From Amycolatopsis sp. WQ 127309 (GTDB lineage: Bacteria; Actinomycetota; Actinomycetes; Mycobacteriales; Pseudonocardiaceae), in the NCBI RefSeq assembly GCF_023023025.1, contig NZ_CP095481.1, positions 11,069,455 to 11,133,454 on the forward strand: a stretch of 64,000 nucleotides of DNA, in the 5' to 3' direction. This document shows, piece after piece, positions 17,307-26,035 of the stretch (positions are counted from its first letter, which is position 1; each line of letters begins with the position of its first letter). Under the pieces are notes generated by a model. That model ran no database searches and had not been told where the DNA came from. It saw nothing but the letters and a program-made list of their open reading frames with translations. The position numbers were made by a program, and so were the translations under genes.

Positions 17307-17325
17307 GTGCGAAACGTCATTTTCG
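17307..17325. promoter_or_regulatory. Candidate operator CGAAA-CGTCAT-TTTCG (site 3)
   Basis: CGAAACGTCATTTTCG at 17310-17325 has 5-bp inverted arms and lies 17-32 bp upstream of the ATG of the His-rich membrane protein. It shares GTGCGAAACG with sites 1 and 2. A repressor bound here would block transcription or translation initiation of the copper-type genes. Confidence 0.5.
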
Positions 17326-17341
17326 GGATACTGGGGTCTGC

Positions 17342-17917
17342 ATGTCGACGTCCGAAATCACCCGCCCCGCCGGGTTCCTCGCCGCGCTCAACAGCCGGTA
17401 CCACCACCGCGCGCTCGCCGTGTTCATGGTGATCGTCATCGGGCACTGGGCCGAGCACATCGTGCAGGCCGTGCAGATCTACGGCTTCGGCTGGCCGACC
17501 TCGCGCGCCCGCGGCGTGCTGGGCATGCCGTTCCCGTGGCTGATCTCGCAGGAGTGGCTGCACTACGGCTACGCGCTCGTGATGCTGGTGTTCCTGTGGG
17601 TCCTGCGCCACGGCTTCGCCGGCCGCTCGCGGCAGTGGTGGAACCTGGCCCTGGGCATCCAGTTCTGGCACCACATCGAGCACCTGCTGCTGTTCATCCA
17701 GGCGCAGTCGGGCTGGCGGCTGGCCGGGCAGAAGGTGCCCACCAGCATCATCCAGCTGCTGATCCCGCGGGTGGAGCTGCACCTGTTCTACAACACGATC
17801 GTCACCATCCCGATGATCGTCGCGATCGTGCTGCACCGGCGGGCCTCGGCCGCGGAGCACGAGCTGACCGGCTGCACCTGCGGGCTGCCCCGGCACTCCG
17901 CGCTCGCCGCGTCGTGA
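17342..17917 (+). CDS. Histidine-rich integral membrane protein
   Basis: This 191-residue protein has about four hydrophobic helices bearing unusual numbers of histidines: RYHHRALAVF, IGHWAEHIVQ, QFWHHIEHLLLF and RVELHLFYNTIV. Paired His in and at the ends of helices suggest metal or heme binding in the membrane. I do not recognise a named family. Its stop overlaps the start of the CopC-CopD gene by four bases (GTGA), so the two are made together, which supports a role in copper handling. An operator-like palindrome lies directly upstream. The short C-terminal tail contains CTCG, a possible further metal site. Confidence 0.7.
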   Translation: MSTSEITRPAGFLAALNSRYHHRALAVFMVIVIGHWAEHIVQAVQIYGFGWPTSRARGVLGMPFPWLISQEWLHYGYALVMLVFLWVLRHGFAGRSRQWWNLALGIQFWHHIEHLLLFIQAQSGWRLAGQKVPTSIIQLLIPRVELHLFYNTIVTIPMIVAIVLHRRASAAEHELTGCTCGLPRHSALAAS

Positions 17918-19233
17918 AACGCGCGCTGGCCCTGCTGGCCCTGGTCCTCGGCCTGCTGGTGGTCGGCGCCGTTCCCGCTTCGGCTCACGTCGAGATCATC
18001 TCGTCCACCCCCGGGGACGGTGCCCGCCTGACGGCGGCGCCGTCCCTGGTGTCGGTGACGCTGTCGGAGAACATCGGCATCCAGCCCGGCTCGATCAAGG
18101 TCGTGGACCTGTCCGGGAAGCAGGCCGACACCGGCCCGGTGTTCCAGCCCGGCGACGTCGCCGAGCAGGTGGCGGTGCGCCTCGAGCCGGGCCTGCCCGA
18201 CGGCAGCTACCTGGTCGAGTACGCGTTCGTCTCGGCCGACTCGCACCCGGTGCGCGGCACGTTCGCGTTCGTCGTCGGCACCGGCCCGCTGGTGACGTCG
18301 GCGGGCGCGGTCTCGGCGGCCACCGGCACGGACCCGGCGGTCGACGCCGTGTCGACGGCGGTCCGCTGGCTGGCCTACCTCGGCGTCGTCCTGCTCGGCG
18401 GGCTGGCGTTCGTGCTGCTCTGCCGCCCGGGCGCTCGCACCGACGGCCGCGCGCGGCGGCTGCTGCGCTGGGGCGCGGTACTGGTCGGCGCGATGGCGGC
18501 CGCGGCGTTCGTGCTGCAGGGCCCGTACGCGGCCGGGCGCGATCTGGCCGCGGTGACCGACCCGGCCCTGCTGGCCGACACGCTCCGCGTCGCGTACGGG
18601 AAGCTGCTGCTGCTGCGCCTGGTCGCGGTGGGCGCGCTGGCGGTGTGCACGGCCCGGCTGCTGCGGCCGTCGGATCACCTGCGGCCGCGCTTCGAGAACC
18701 TGGCGATGGTGGCCGGCTTCCTCGTCCTGCTGACGTTCTCGGCGACCGGGCACCCGGTGACCGACCCGATCATGTACTTCTCGGTGACCGCGGACCTGGT
18801 GCACTTCGGCGCGATCGCGATCTGGGCCGGCGGCCTGGTCCAGCTGGCGCTGTGCCTGTACCGCCCGGCCGACGGCGAGGACGTCGCCGGCGTGGCGGCC
18901 CGGTTCTCCAGGCTGGCGGCGGGCGCGGTGACGGCGATCGCGCTCAGCGGCGCGGTGCTGGCGCTGCGGATCATGCCGTCGCTGACGTCGTTGTGGACCA
19001 CCCGGTTCGGGCTGCTGGTGCTGCTGAAGATCGCGGGCTTCGCGGCGCTGCTGGCCGTGGCGAGCCGGTCCCGCCGCGCGGTCCGCCGGATGGCGACCCC
19101 CGCGCCCGGCGGCACGGCGACGCTCACCACGGACCTGCGCCGCCTCCGTCTGGCGGTGTCGACGGAGGTCCTGCTCAGCGTGGTCGTCCTCGCCTTGGCG
19201 GCGTTCCTGACGGTCACCCCGCCCGGCGGCTGA
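17914..19233 (+). CDS. CopC-CopD fusion, copper-binding and import protein
   Basis: This 439-residue protein starts with a GTG that overlaps the previous stop. A Sec signal peptide (about 1-22, ending in ASA) is followed by a CopC domain: the mature protein would begin with His in AHVEIISSTPGDG and has SADSHPVRG as second ligand region. From about residue 140 a CopD-type domain with some eight TM helices follows, including FSVTADLVHFGAIAIWAGGL. The N-terminal His of CopC binds Cu(II) in known members, and CopD-type proteins move copper into the cytosol. Together with the His-rich protein it would bring copper to the cell that makes the azole peptide. Confidence 0.9.
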   Translation: MKRALALLALVLGLLVVGAVPASAHVEIISSTPGDGARLTAAPSLVSVTLSENIGIQPGSIKVVDLSGKQADTGPVFQPGDVAEQVAVRLEPGLPDGSYLVEYAFVSADSHPVRGTFAFVVGTGPLVTSAGAVSAATGTDPAVDAVSTAVRWLAYLGVVLLGGLAFVLLCRPGARTDGRARRLLRWGAVLVGAMAAAAFVLQGPYAAGRDLAAVTDPALLADTLRVAYGKLLLLRLVAVGALAVCTARLLRPSDHLRPRFENLAMVAGFLVLLTFSATGHPVTDPIMYFSVTADLVHFGAIAIWAGGLVQLALCLYRPADGEDVAGVAARFSRLAAGAVTAIALSGAVLALRIMPSLTSLWTTRFGLLVLLKIAGFAALLAVASRSRRAVRRMATPAPGGTATLTTDLRRLRLAVSTEVLLSVVVLALAAFLTVTPPGG

Positions 19234-19440
19234 CCCGCCTTCTCCGTCTGCGACCCGATGTCGAGCCACACCGATACTCGTCGCGTCCGGCCCAGTCCAC
19301 TCCGCAGCCGTGCGTGATGGTGTCGCCCGGATCCTCGAACGTCCTCACCGGACTGCCCTGGTTTCACCGCGGGCTCACTCGCTCCGGCGGCAGCACCTCG
19401 GGCGTCCGGCGTCGTCCGGCCGGTCGCGGGCACGCACATG

Positions 19441-19474
19441 ACCCGGGGCGGGCCGCGAACGGCCCGCCCCGGGT
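19441..19474. terminator. Hairpin terminator between convergent genes
   Basis: A perfect 14-bp stem (ACCCGGGGCGGGCC and its complement) with a 6-nt loop lies between the convergent copCD and HpaB-like genes and can serve both. The rest of the 257-bp gap shows nothing else. Confidence 0.75.
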
Positions 19475-19490
19475 CTGTCCCAGCAGCGGC

Positions 19491-21041
19491 TCAGCCGCCG
19501 AAGAGGTCGCGGCCCGCCTTGCCCAGCTCGTCGAACGAGGCGAGGTCGGGCACCTGCCACCCGTCCAGGTCGTACTCGGACAGGCACTGGTCGACGAGGG
19601 CCTTGTAGCCGTCCAGCTGACCGTCGGCCATCTGCCCGTACAGCAGCTCCAGCCGGGTGTTCTCGTGGCTGCCGGCGTAGTTGCGCTCGTAGAGCTCGTG
19701 CCGGCCGCCGAACTCGGTGCCGACCGCGTCCCACAGCAGCTTCATGACCTTCACCCGCTCGACCGCGTCGATGCCGTGCGAGCCACGCAGGTACTTGTCC
19801 AGGTACGGCCGGATGTCCTCGTTCCGGAAGTCCTGCGCGCTGGAGTTGAGGTAGATCATGCCGCTCGCGACGTCCTGCAGCACGATCTCGCGCAGCCGCG
19901 CGTAACCGAGCTGGGAGAACCACCGGTAGGCCATGCCGTACCGCGGGTTGGGCAGCACCGCGCCGTTGCGCCACGGCACCGGGTTGCGCGCCGCGGCGTC
20001 GGACAGGCCCCAGAACAGGTTGCGCCAGGCGAGCACCTCGCCGAGACGCGTCTGCACGCCCCGGAAGTCGCTGACCCCGGTGATCTCCAGCGCCTTGGCG
20101 AGCAGGCCGGCCAGGAACTCGAACTTCACCGCGAGCCGGGTGCAGCCCTGGAAGGTGAACCGCTCGATGAACCCGGACTGCCCGGTGAACATGCTCACCT
20201 TGGCGACGTCGCCGTAGATGAACACGTTCTCCCACGGGACGAGGACCTTGTCCAGCACGAGGACGGTGTCGTTCTCGTCCAGCCGCGAGGAAAGCGGGTA
20301 GTCGAAGGGACTCCCGGTCACCGCGGACGCCGCGCTGTAGGACTGGCGGCAGATCAGCTTCATGCCCGGCGCGTCCATCGGCACGGTCGCCACGAGCGCG
20401 AACTTCTTGTCCTTGATGGGCAACCCGTAGTGGGCGATGAAGTTGTAGTGCGTGAGCGCGGACCCGGTCGCCACGACCTTCGCCCCGCTGACGATCAGCC
20501 CGGAGTCGGTCTCGCGCTCCACGTGGACGAAGACGTCGGCGACCTCTTCCGGCGGCCGGTGCCGGTCCACCGGCGGGTGCACGATCGCGTGGTTCCAGTA
20601 GAGGACCTTCTCCTGCGACTCCCGGTACCAGCGGCGCGCGTTGTCGGCGAACGGGTTGTAGAAGTCGGCGTTCGCGCCGAGCGTGCCGAGGAACGACGCC
20701 TTGTAGTCGGGGCTGCGCCCCATCCAGCCGTAGCTCATCCGCGCCCACGACGCGATCGCCTGCTGGTCGGCGACGAGGTCTTCGGCGCTGTGCGGCGTCG
20801 TGAAGAACCGGTGGGTGTAGCCCCCGGGGCCGCCGGCGTCGGTCGCGGTGGTGAGCACGTCGCGGTGCTCGGGATCGTGCAGCGCGTCGTAGAGCCGGGC
20901 GACCATCCGCACCGGGTTGCGGAACGCGGGGTGTTCGGTCACATCCTTGACCCGCTCGCCGTACAGGTAGACCTCGCGGTCGTCGCGCAGGCTCTCGATG
21001 TACTCGTCGCCGGTGAGCGGCCGGGTCGTCTGCTCGGTCAT
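19491..21041 (-). CDS. HpaB-family FADH2-dependent monooxygenase (4-hydroxyphenylacetate 3-hydroxylase type)
   Basis: The ATG at 21041 ([18 protein letters not shown]) gives 516 residues, normal for the family; GAGGGTGAT upstream is the likely ribosome binding site. Family hallmarks include the N-terminal [20 protein letters not shown], the flavin/substrate region [17 protein letters not shown] and [16 protein letters not shown], and the C-terminal [17 protein letters not shown]. Such enzymes hydroxylate phenols, free or bound to a carrier protein or CoA, and need a separate flavin reductase; none is visible in the window. The gene forms a leftward set with the two flavoproteins upstream (21073 and 22422). 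A phenolic substrate would fit the aryl-type chemistry of the second cluster. Confidence 0.85.
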   Translation of the reverse strand: MTEQTTRPLTGDEYIESLRDDREVYLYGERVKDVTEHPAFRNPVRMVARLYDALHDPEHRDVLTTATDAGGPGGYTHRFFTTPHSAEDLVADQQAIASWARMSYGWMGRSPDYKASFLGTLGANADFYNPFADNARRWYRESQEKVLYWNHAIVHPPVDRHRPPEEVADVFVHVERETDSGLIVSGAKVVATGSALTHYNFIAHYGLPIKDKKFALVATVPMDAPGMKLICRQSYSAASAVTGSPFDYPLSSRLDENDTVLVLDKVLVPWENVFIYGDVAKVSMFTGQSGFIERFTFQGCTRLAVKFEFLAGLLAKALEITGVSDFRGVQTRLGEVLAWRNLFWGLSDAAARNPVPWRNGAVLPNPRYGMAYRWFSQLGYARLREIVLQDVASGMIYLNSSAQDFRNEDIRPYLDKYLRGSHGIDAVERVKVMKLLWDAVGTEFGGRHELYERNYAGSHENTRLELLYGQMADGQLDGYKALVDQCLSEYDLDGWQVPDLASFDELGKAGRDLFGG

Positions 21042-21072
21042 CTGATCATCACCCTCGTGTGCCGGCATGGGG

Positions 21073-22317
21073 TCAGTTCGTCACGTCGAAGACCAGGCGG
21101 GCGAGCTCGCGGTTCGCGGCGCTGGCCAGGAAGATGCTGACTCCGGCGTGGCTGTGCAGGGTGGACATGTCCCGCCAGACCCGTTCGAGCCGGGCGCCCG
21201 CGCGGACCGAGCTCGAGCCCGCGGTCGGGAACAGCTGCTCGGACACCGCGCTCCAGCACAGCCGGACCGCTTCGCGGCTGATCAGGGACAGCCGCAGGTC
21301 CACCTCGCGGGTGAACGCGCCCGGCCCGCGCTCGGCGGTGGCCGTCCACTGCCGCACCGCGCCCGAGAGCGCCGCTTCGGCGGCCGCGATCTTGCCCGCG
21401 GCCTCGCCGTAGCGGAACTGGTAGTCCGGGTCCTCCGTGCGGGAGGTGATCGGCGGGAAGAGCGTCGTGCGCTCCCGCATGAGCCCGCCGTAGGCGTCCA
21501 GCGCGCCGGTGGCCATGCCGATCGCGATCGCGGCGAGCGGGAACTGCACCGAGCTCAGCACCCCGCCGCCGTACATGGCGTTGCCGTGCAGCTCCTGCCC
21601 GGGCGTGCCGTCGACGACCGACGTCATCCCCATGTGCGTGCCGACCAGGCCGAAGTGCGCCGGGATGTGCGCCTTCTCGATCGCGACGCTGTGCGAGCCG
21701 CTGCCCTTCAGGCCCAGCTGCGCACCCCAGTCGTCCAGCCGCCGCCACTGCGCGCGGGGCACCACGAACAGCATCGGGATCGGCGGCGCGCCCTCCGGGC
21801 CGGCCACCAGGGTGTGGCCGATGAAGTGCGTGGCGTACGGCGAACCCGAGCTGTAGGGGTGGACGCCCTCGATGATCCAGCCGCCGTCGTCGGCCGGCTG
21901 CGCGAACCCGGAGATCCCGACCGTGGCCGGGCAGATGAAGTCGCCGTTCGCGAACAGCTCGTCCTGCGCGGCCTGGGAGAACAGCGTCGCCGCCAGGAGC
22001 GCGTGCGACGCGCCGAAGGTGTACATCCACGCCGTCGACGGGCAGCCCCGGGCGAGCGCGGACACCACCTGGGCGTGGGTCTCGAGGTCGAACTCGTAAC
22101 CGCCGTAACGCCGCGGCACCAGCAACCGGTACAGGCCCGCGCGGAGGAACTCGTCGTGGGTGTCGAGCGCGTAGTACCCGCGCTCCTCGGTCTCCGCCTG
22201 GCGGTCGACGAGGGTCGCCGCGATCCGCTCGGCCCGGGCGATCGCCTCCCCCGGCGTCAACCCCGGCTCCGGCGCCGACGGGTAGTCCTCTTCGGACACA
22301 CTCCTGACCGCAGTCAT
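21073..22317 (-). CDS. Acyl-CoA dehydrogenase-fold flavin monooxygenase (group D type)
   Basis: This 414-residue protein has the acyl-CoA dehydrogenase fold ([43 protein letters not shown]). It lacks a convincing catalytic Glu and is closer to two-component flavin monooxygenases such as HsaA-type enzymes, which use FADH2 to hydroxylate aromatic substrates. The gene lies 31 bp upstream of the HpaB-like gene and is probably co-transcribed with it. A strong hairpin at 22378-22406 separates it from the FAD monooxygenase upstream. A dehydrogenase or N-oxygenase role cannot be excluded. Confidence 0.78.
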   Translation of the reverse strand: MTAVRSVSEEDYPSAPEPGLTPGEAIARAERIAATLVDRQAETEERGYYALDTHDEFLRAGLYRLLVPRRYGGYEFDLETHAQVVSALARGCPSTAWMYTFGASHALLAATLFSQAAQDELFANGDFICPATVGISGFAQPADDGGWIIEGVHPYSSGSPYATHFIGHTLVAGPEGAPPIPMLFVVPRAQWRRLDDWGAQLGLKGSGSHSVAIEKAHIPAHFGLVGTHMGMTSVVDGTPGQELHGNAMYGGGVLSSVQFPLAAIAIGMATGALDAYGGLMRERTTLFPPITSRTEDPDYQFRYGEAAGKIAAAEAALSGAVRQWTATAERGPGAFTREVDLRLSLISREAVRLCWSAVSEQLFPTAGSSSVRAGARLERVWRDMSTLHSHAGVSIFLASAANRELARLVFDVTN

Positions 22318-22377
22318 AACCCAGCCTTCTCTCGAGAAACGTGGCTCGTGCCCGGAATCGGGCCCTTCGTGACGGGA

Positions 22378-22406
22378 CCGCCGCCGGACGGGACGTCCGG
22401 CGGCGG
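22378..22406 (-). terminator. Hairpin between two flavoprotein genes
   Basis: An 11-bp stem (CCGCCGCCGGA and complement) with a 7-nt loop lies 16 bp after the stop of the FAD monooxygenase gene. It probably ends or weakens transcription before the acyl-CoA dehydrogenase-like gene. Confidence 0.65.
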
Positions 22407-22421
22407 CTCACCTTCGGCCGG

Positions 22422-23852
22422 TCAGGCCGCCTTGCGCACGTCGGCGGCGGCCGTGAACACCGGCTCCACGTCCGCGGGGGCCTGCCAGACGTGCGGGCGC
22501 AGGCTCTCCTTCGACGGGCCGAACATCGACTTCACCAGCACGCGCAGCAGGATGCCGGGGCGCATCAGCGAATCCGGCGTCGCCATCAACGCGGCGACCT
22601 TGAAGTACGCGGCGGCCACCTTGCCGTCCCGGGTCGCGGCGATCTGCGTCTTCTTCAGGAACTTCTGCGCCATGCGGACCTGCCGGGTCCGGTCGCCCTT
22701 CACCCCGGGGAAGGTCAGGTCGATCGTGTTGGTCATCTCCCACGCCTGGTCGATCGCGTCCTTCGCCAGGTCCTGGAAGTAGTCGAGCGGGATCGGGCCG
22801 GCGCCGCTGTGCAGGTGCTGGCGCATGGTGAGCGCGCACAGCGCGGCGACGGTCATGCCCTGCGCGTAGACCGGGTTGAAGCAGGTGACCGCGTCGCCGG
22901 TGACGAGCAGGCCCTCCGGGAACCGGTCCAGCTTCTGGTAGTGCCGGCGCAGCGTCGTCGGGAAGCGGAACGCGATCGGCGCGTCGACCGGGTCGGCGTA
23001 GCGCAGGACGTCGTAGACGTCCTTGGCCCCCAGCGACCGGATCCACTCGTAGAGCTCGTTCTGGTCGGTCGTCGGGTGGTCGCCGAGCAGGCCGTAGGTC
23101 GTCAGCTCGAGCAGGCCGCCGTCGACCTTGAAGAAGACGTTGCCCCGCGGCAGGCCCGGGTGCGCGATCTGGTTGATGGCCGTGTCCTTGCCGAACGGGT
23201 CGCAGCCGGGGCGCAGCTTGTAGTGCTGCGTCACGTAGACCAGGTCGATCTTCTTGCGCTCCTCTTCGGGCTTCGCGTAACCGAGCTGCTCCAGCCAGAC
23301 CGGGGTCCGCGAGCCGCGGCCGGTCGCGTCGACCACCAGGTCGGCTTCGAGGACCTCTTCGGTCTTCTTCCCGTGCGCCTGCACGCGGGCGCCGGTGATC
23401 CGGCTCTTGTCCGCCGTCGTCTCGAGCCCGAGGATGTCGTGCTGCTCGACGAAGGAGACGTTGGGGATGGCCTGGACGCGCTCGCGGATGTGCCACTCCA
23501 GCACCGGCCGGAGCACACCTAGGGCCGGCAGACCGGCGTGGTGCTGCTTGAGCCGGTAGCCCTGGGTGTACCAGCGGCAGGTGCCGGCCAGGTCACCCTT
23601 GGGCGCGCCGTTGTCGACCAGTTCCTGCGTGATGCCGGGGAACAGCTCCTCCATGGCGTGCACGCCCCTGGCCTGCAGGCCGTTGGCCTGCTGGCTCTGC
23701 GGGCAGAACCGGCGGATGCCCTTCGTCCCGACCAGTACGTCGCGGTCCACGATGAGCACCTCGTCGTAGGCATCCGCGAGCACTCGTGCCGCGAACAACC
23801 CGGCGATGCTTCCACCGAGCACCACCGCGCGCGATCCAGCGTTGTGGCTCAT
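22422..23852 (-). CDS. FAD-dependent monooxygenase/epoxidase-like flavoprotein
   Basis: The ATG at 23852 has AAGGAGGA eight bases upstream; a longer frame reaching further upstream has no start signal. The 476-residue protein has the dinucleotide fold AVVLGGSIAGLFAARVLADA (GxGxxG variant), a mid-sequence DATGRGSRTPVWL and the second FAD motif GLLVTGDAVTCFNPVYAQGM. This combination is found in single-component monooxygenases of the MonCI/LasC epoxidase-like group and in related hydroxylases. The substrate is not deducible. The gene is divergent from the glycosyltransferase, with a 401-bp promoter region between. Confidence 0.82.
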   Translation of the reverse strand: MSHNAGSRAVVLGGSIAGLFAARVLADAYDEVLIVDRDVLVGTKGIRRFCPQSQQANGLQARGVHAMEELFPGITQELVDNGAPKGDLAGTCRWYTQGYRLKQHHAGLPALGVLRPVLEWHIRERVQAIPNVSFVEQHDILGLETTADKSRITGARVQAHGKKTEEVLEADLVVDATGRGSRTPVWLEQLGYAKPEEERKKIDLVYVTQHYKLRPGCDPFGKDTAINQIAHPGLPRGNVFFKVDGGLLELTTYGLLGDHPTTDQNELYEWIRSLGAKDVYDVLRYADPVDAPIAFRFPTTLRRHYQKLDRFPEGLLVTGDAVTCFNPVYAQGMTVAALCALTMRQHLHSGAGPIPLDYFQDLAKDAIDQAWEMTNTIDLTFPGVKGDRTRQVRMAQKFLKKTQIAATRDGKVAAAYFKVAALMATPDSLMRPGILLRVLVKSMFGPSKESLRPHVWQAPADVEPVFTAAADVRKAA

Positions 23853-24253
23853 CACGGATTCCTCCTTGATACCTAAGAATTTGGTGATCTCGTCAGTCCT
23901 GATCCGGTACATCCAGTGGAAGGGAAACTCGCCAAACCCGCCGTCCACGCGAAGGTCAGCGTCACATTCGCGGCCGCGCGGGGTCATCTCCCGCATTGCG
24001 GACGCCCGGCCGGTTCCGGTAGTCCATTGTGGACGCTCGAACCGGGCCGCGAACCCACGACGGTCAGGTGCGCACTCGAAGAGATGTTGCGGCGGAGGGC
24101 CCCTGGCAGGCTGCTGAGTGTCCAGCGGACGCGTGTTTCTCGCCCGGGCTCGCTCGCGCCGCGCTGAAGCACGCCCGTCCTGGCTCGACACCGCGGGGCC
24201 GGACGGCGCCCCGCCGTCCGACCGCCCACCGAGATCGACCGAAGGACGAAGCC
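23853..24253. promoter_or_regulatory. Divergent intergenic region, flavoprotein / glycosyltransferase
   Basis: These 401 bp carry the start regions of two divergent genes. Frames open through it on both strands, but none has a ribosome binding site or family similarity. The short stretch at 23868-23920 (ACCTAAGAATTTGGTGATC and on) is AT-rich for this genome and is the likeliest promoter area. I see no other element. Confidence 0.5.
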
Positions 24254-25606
24254 ATGCGCGTGATGATCGCGACGGTGCCCCATCCGAGCCACTTCTACAC
24301 GCTCGTTCCCTACGCCCAGGCGTTGCAGAACGCCGGCCACGAGGTCGTCGTCGCGGCGCCGCCGGGAGCCGAACCCGCGCTGGTCGCGGCCGGTCTGACC
24401 GCCGTCAGCAACGGCGTGCCGACGCCGCTGACCCCGGCGAACCTGCGCAAGGTCGGCGTGCCCGACCTCGAAAAGATGGACCGGTTCGCCGACGCGTTCG
24501 AGCTCGACGACGCCACCCGCGACCGCTGGGACGCCTTCTACCAGTTCTTCGCGTTCAACAACCGGATGTCCATCCCGACCGAGCCGCAGGCGACGCTCGA
24601 CGGGCTCGTCGACTTCGCCAAGGCGTGGAAGCCCGACCTGGTGCTGTGGGAGAACTGGTTCCAGTTCGGCGCGATCATCGCCCGCGCGTCCGGCGCCGCG
24701 CACGCGCGGATCCTGATCAGCCCGGACTACGGCGCCTGGTCGCTGGAGCTGTACGCGCAGAAGGGCAACGACGCGGTCGCCGCGATCGGCGGCAACCCGA
24801 TCGTCGAGGACCTCGAGCCGGTGGCGAAGCGCTACGGCGTCGAGATCGACGACGACCTGCTGCTCGGCCAGCTGACGATCGACCCGCTGCCCCGTGAGCT
24901 GCGGATGTCCGAGAACATCACCGCGGCGCCGGTGCGGGCGATCCCGTACAACGGCGGGGCGCAGAAGCCGGAGTGGCTCTACGGGCGGCCGGCGAAGCGG
25001 CGGATCGCGCTGACCCTCGGGCTGTCCAACCGGCTGTGGCAGGTCGACGGCGACCCCCGGCTGCCGAAGCTGCTCGCGGCCGTGGGCGAGCTGGACGTCG
25101 AGGTGATCGCCACGGTCACCGAGCAGCAGCTCAAGCAGGTCGAGACGATCCCGGACAACGTGCAGGTCGTCGACTACGTCCCGCTGATCCAGCTGCTGCC
25201 GACCTGCGACGCGATCATCTCGCACGGCGCCACCGGCACCTTCTGGGCGGCGCACTCGGCCGGCATCCCGCAGATCATCCTGGACACCGACGAGAAGCAC
25301 CGGATGATCTGGAGCGGCGACGGCGACAACATCAGCGTCAGCAACGCCGACCGGCACGGCGACTCGTGGGTCTGCGCGAAGTACATGACCGACCACAACG
25401 CCGGGATCCGGGTGAACCACCAGACCGAGTCGGTCGAGGAGATCCGCGCGAAGATCGACGCGCTGCTGACCGACCCGGCGTACCGGGAAGGCGCCAAGGC
25501 GCTGCACAAGGCGTGGGCCGACCGGCCGAGCCCGGCCGAGCTGATCCCCGAGCTGGTCCGGCTCGTCGAGCGGCACCAGGCGCAGGTGCCGGCCGACCTT
25601 CAGTGA
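24254..25606 (+). CDS. GT1-family glycosyltransferase (EryCIII-like)
   Basis: The ATG at 24254 follows GAAGGA. The 450-residue protein begins with the GT-B start MRVMIATVPHPSHFYTLVPY and contains the linker motif AIPYNGGAQKPEWLYG typical of antibiotic glycosyltransferases of the EryCIII/DesVII group. The donor-binding domain has VQVVDYVPLIQLLPTCDAII and SHGATGTFWAAHSAGIPQII. These enzymes move a deoxysugar from dTDP to an aglycone. It is the only complete glycosyltransferase in the window and so the best candidate to use the nitroso/amino sugar made at 45-51 kb, 20 kb away. No activator (EryCII-type) gene is adjacent. A hairpin terminator follows. Confidence 0.9.
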   Translation: MRVMIATVPHPSHFYTLVPYAQALQNAGHEVVVAAPPGAEPALVAAGLTAVSNGVPTPLTPANLRKVGVPDLEKMDRFADAFELDDATRDRWDAFYQFFAFNNRMSIPTEPQATLDGLVDFAKAWKPDLVLWENWFQFGAIIARASGAAHARILISPDYGAWSLELYAQKGNDAVAAIGGNPIVEDLEPVAKRYGVEIDDDLLLGQLTIDPLPRELRMSENITAAPVRAIPYNGGAQKPEWLYGRPAKRRIALTLGLSNRLWQVDGDPRLPKLLAAVGELDVEVIATVTEQQLKQVETIPDNVQVVDYVPLIQLLPTCDAIISHGATGTFWAAHSAGIPQIILDTDEKHRMIWSGDGDNISVSNADRHGDSWVCAKYMTDHNAGIRVNHQTESVEEIRAKIDALLTDPAYREGAKALHKAWADRPSPAELIPELVRLVERHQAQVPADLQ

Positions 25607-25628
25607 CCTGAAACGCCGCTGTACGCAA

Positions 25629-25660
25629 ACCCCCGGCCGGTTCGCCGACCGGGGGTTTCG
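25629..25660 (+). terminator. Hairpin terminator after the glycosyltransferase gene
   Basis: CCCCCGGtCGG-type arms pair around 25629-25660 and are followed by TTTCG, giving a strong GC stem with a short T stretch just downstream of the stop codon. Confidence 0.65.
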
Positions 25661-25685
25661 TGCGTGCCGGAACGTTTCCCGTACA

Positions 25686-25734
25686 CACGAAACGGCCCGG
25701 TCACCTCGGATCGAGGTGACCGGGCCGTTTCGTG
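25686..25734. terminator. Perfect 23-bp inverted repeat, bidirectional terminator
   Basis: Two exactly complementary 23-nt arms (starting CACGAAACGGCCCGG) flank a 3-nt loop between the convergent glycosyltransferase and MoaD-like genes. It can stop transcription from both sides. The arms are long and perfect, unlike most hairpins in this window. Confidence 0.8.
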
Positions 25735-25747
25735 GCGGACGACCGGC

Positions 25748-26017
25748 TCAGCCGCCGGCCATCGGGGAGATGATGGTGACCGTGCTGCCGGCCGCGACCT
25801 CGGTGCTGTCGCGGTGGTTGCGCATGATGAGCTCGTCGTCGACGAACATGTTCACGTACTTCACCGGCGAGCCGTCGGTGCCGATCAGGCGGCGGCGGAA
25901 CACCGGGTTCTCGTCGACGAAACGTCGCATGACGTCGTACAGCAAACCGGATCCGTCCACTTTGTAGCCGGTCCGCCGTTCCGGGGACCACACCGCCGGC
26001 ACAATGATCGTGATCAT
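25748..26017 (-). CDS. MoaD/ThiS-like beta-grasp sulfur-carrier protein
   Basis: This 89-residue protein has a beta-grasp pattern (MITIIVPAVW, then VKYVNMFVDDELIM, GSTVTIISPMAGG) and ends in the diagnostic Gly-Gly tail. In MoaD, ThiS and CysO this tail is adenylated and thiocarboxylated to donate sulfur. The ATG has a GGAGGAG ribosome binding site. The gene follows the SUMF1-fold gene by 18 bp on the same strand, so the two form an operon divergent from the molybdopterin oxidoreductase. Possible roles are molybdopterin synthesis for that enzyme or sulfur delivery to a pathway product. No activating MoeB/ThiF-type enzyme stands beside it; the only E1-like domain here is in the YcaO fusion. Confidence 0.8.
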   Translation of the reverse strand: MITIIVPAVWSPERRTGYKVDGSGLLYDVMRRFVDENPVFRRRLIGTDGSPVKYVNMFVDDELIMRNHRDSTEVAAGSTVTIISPMAGG

Positions 26018-26035
26018 GGTGACTCCTCCGTGTGT

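Noticed and set aside
21073..22317. Calling this protein a second nitrososynthase
   Set aside because: It shares the fold but not the [12 protein letters not shown] block of aminosugar N-oxygenases, which is present only at 47576-48856.
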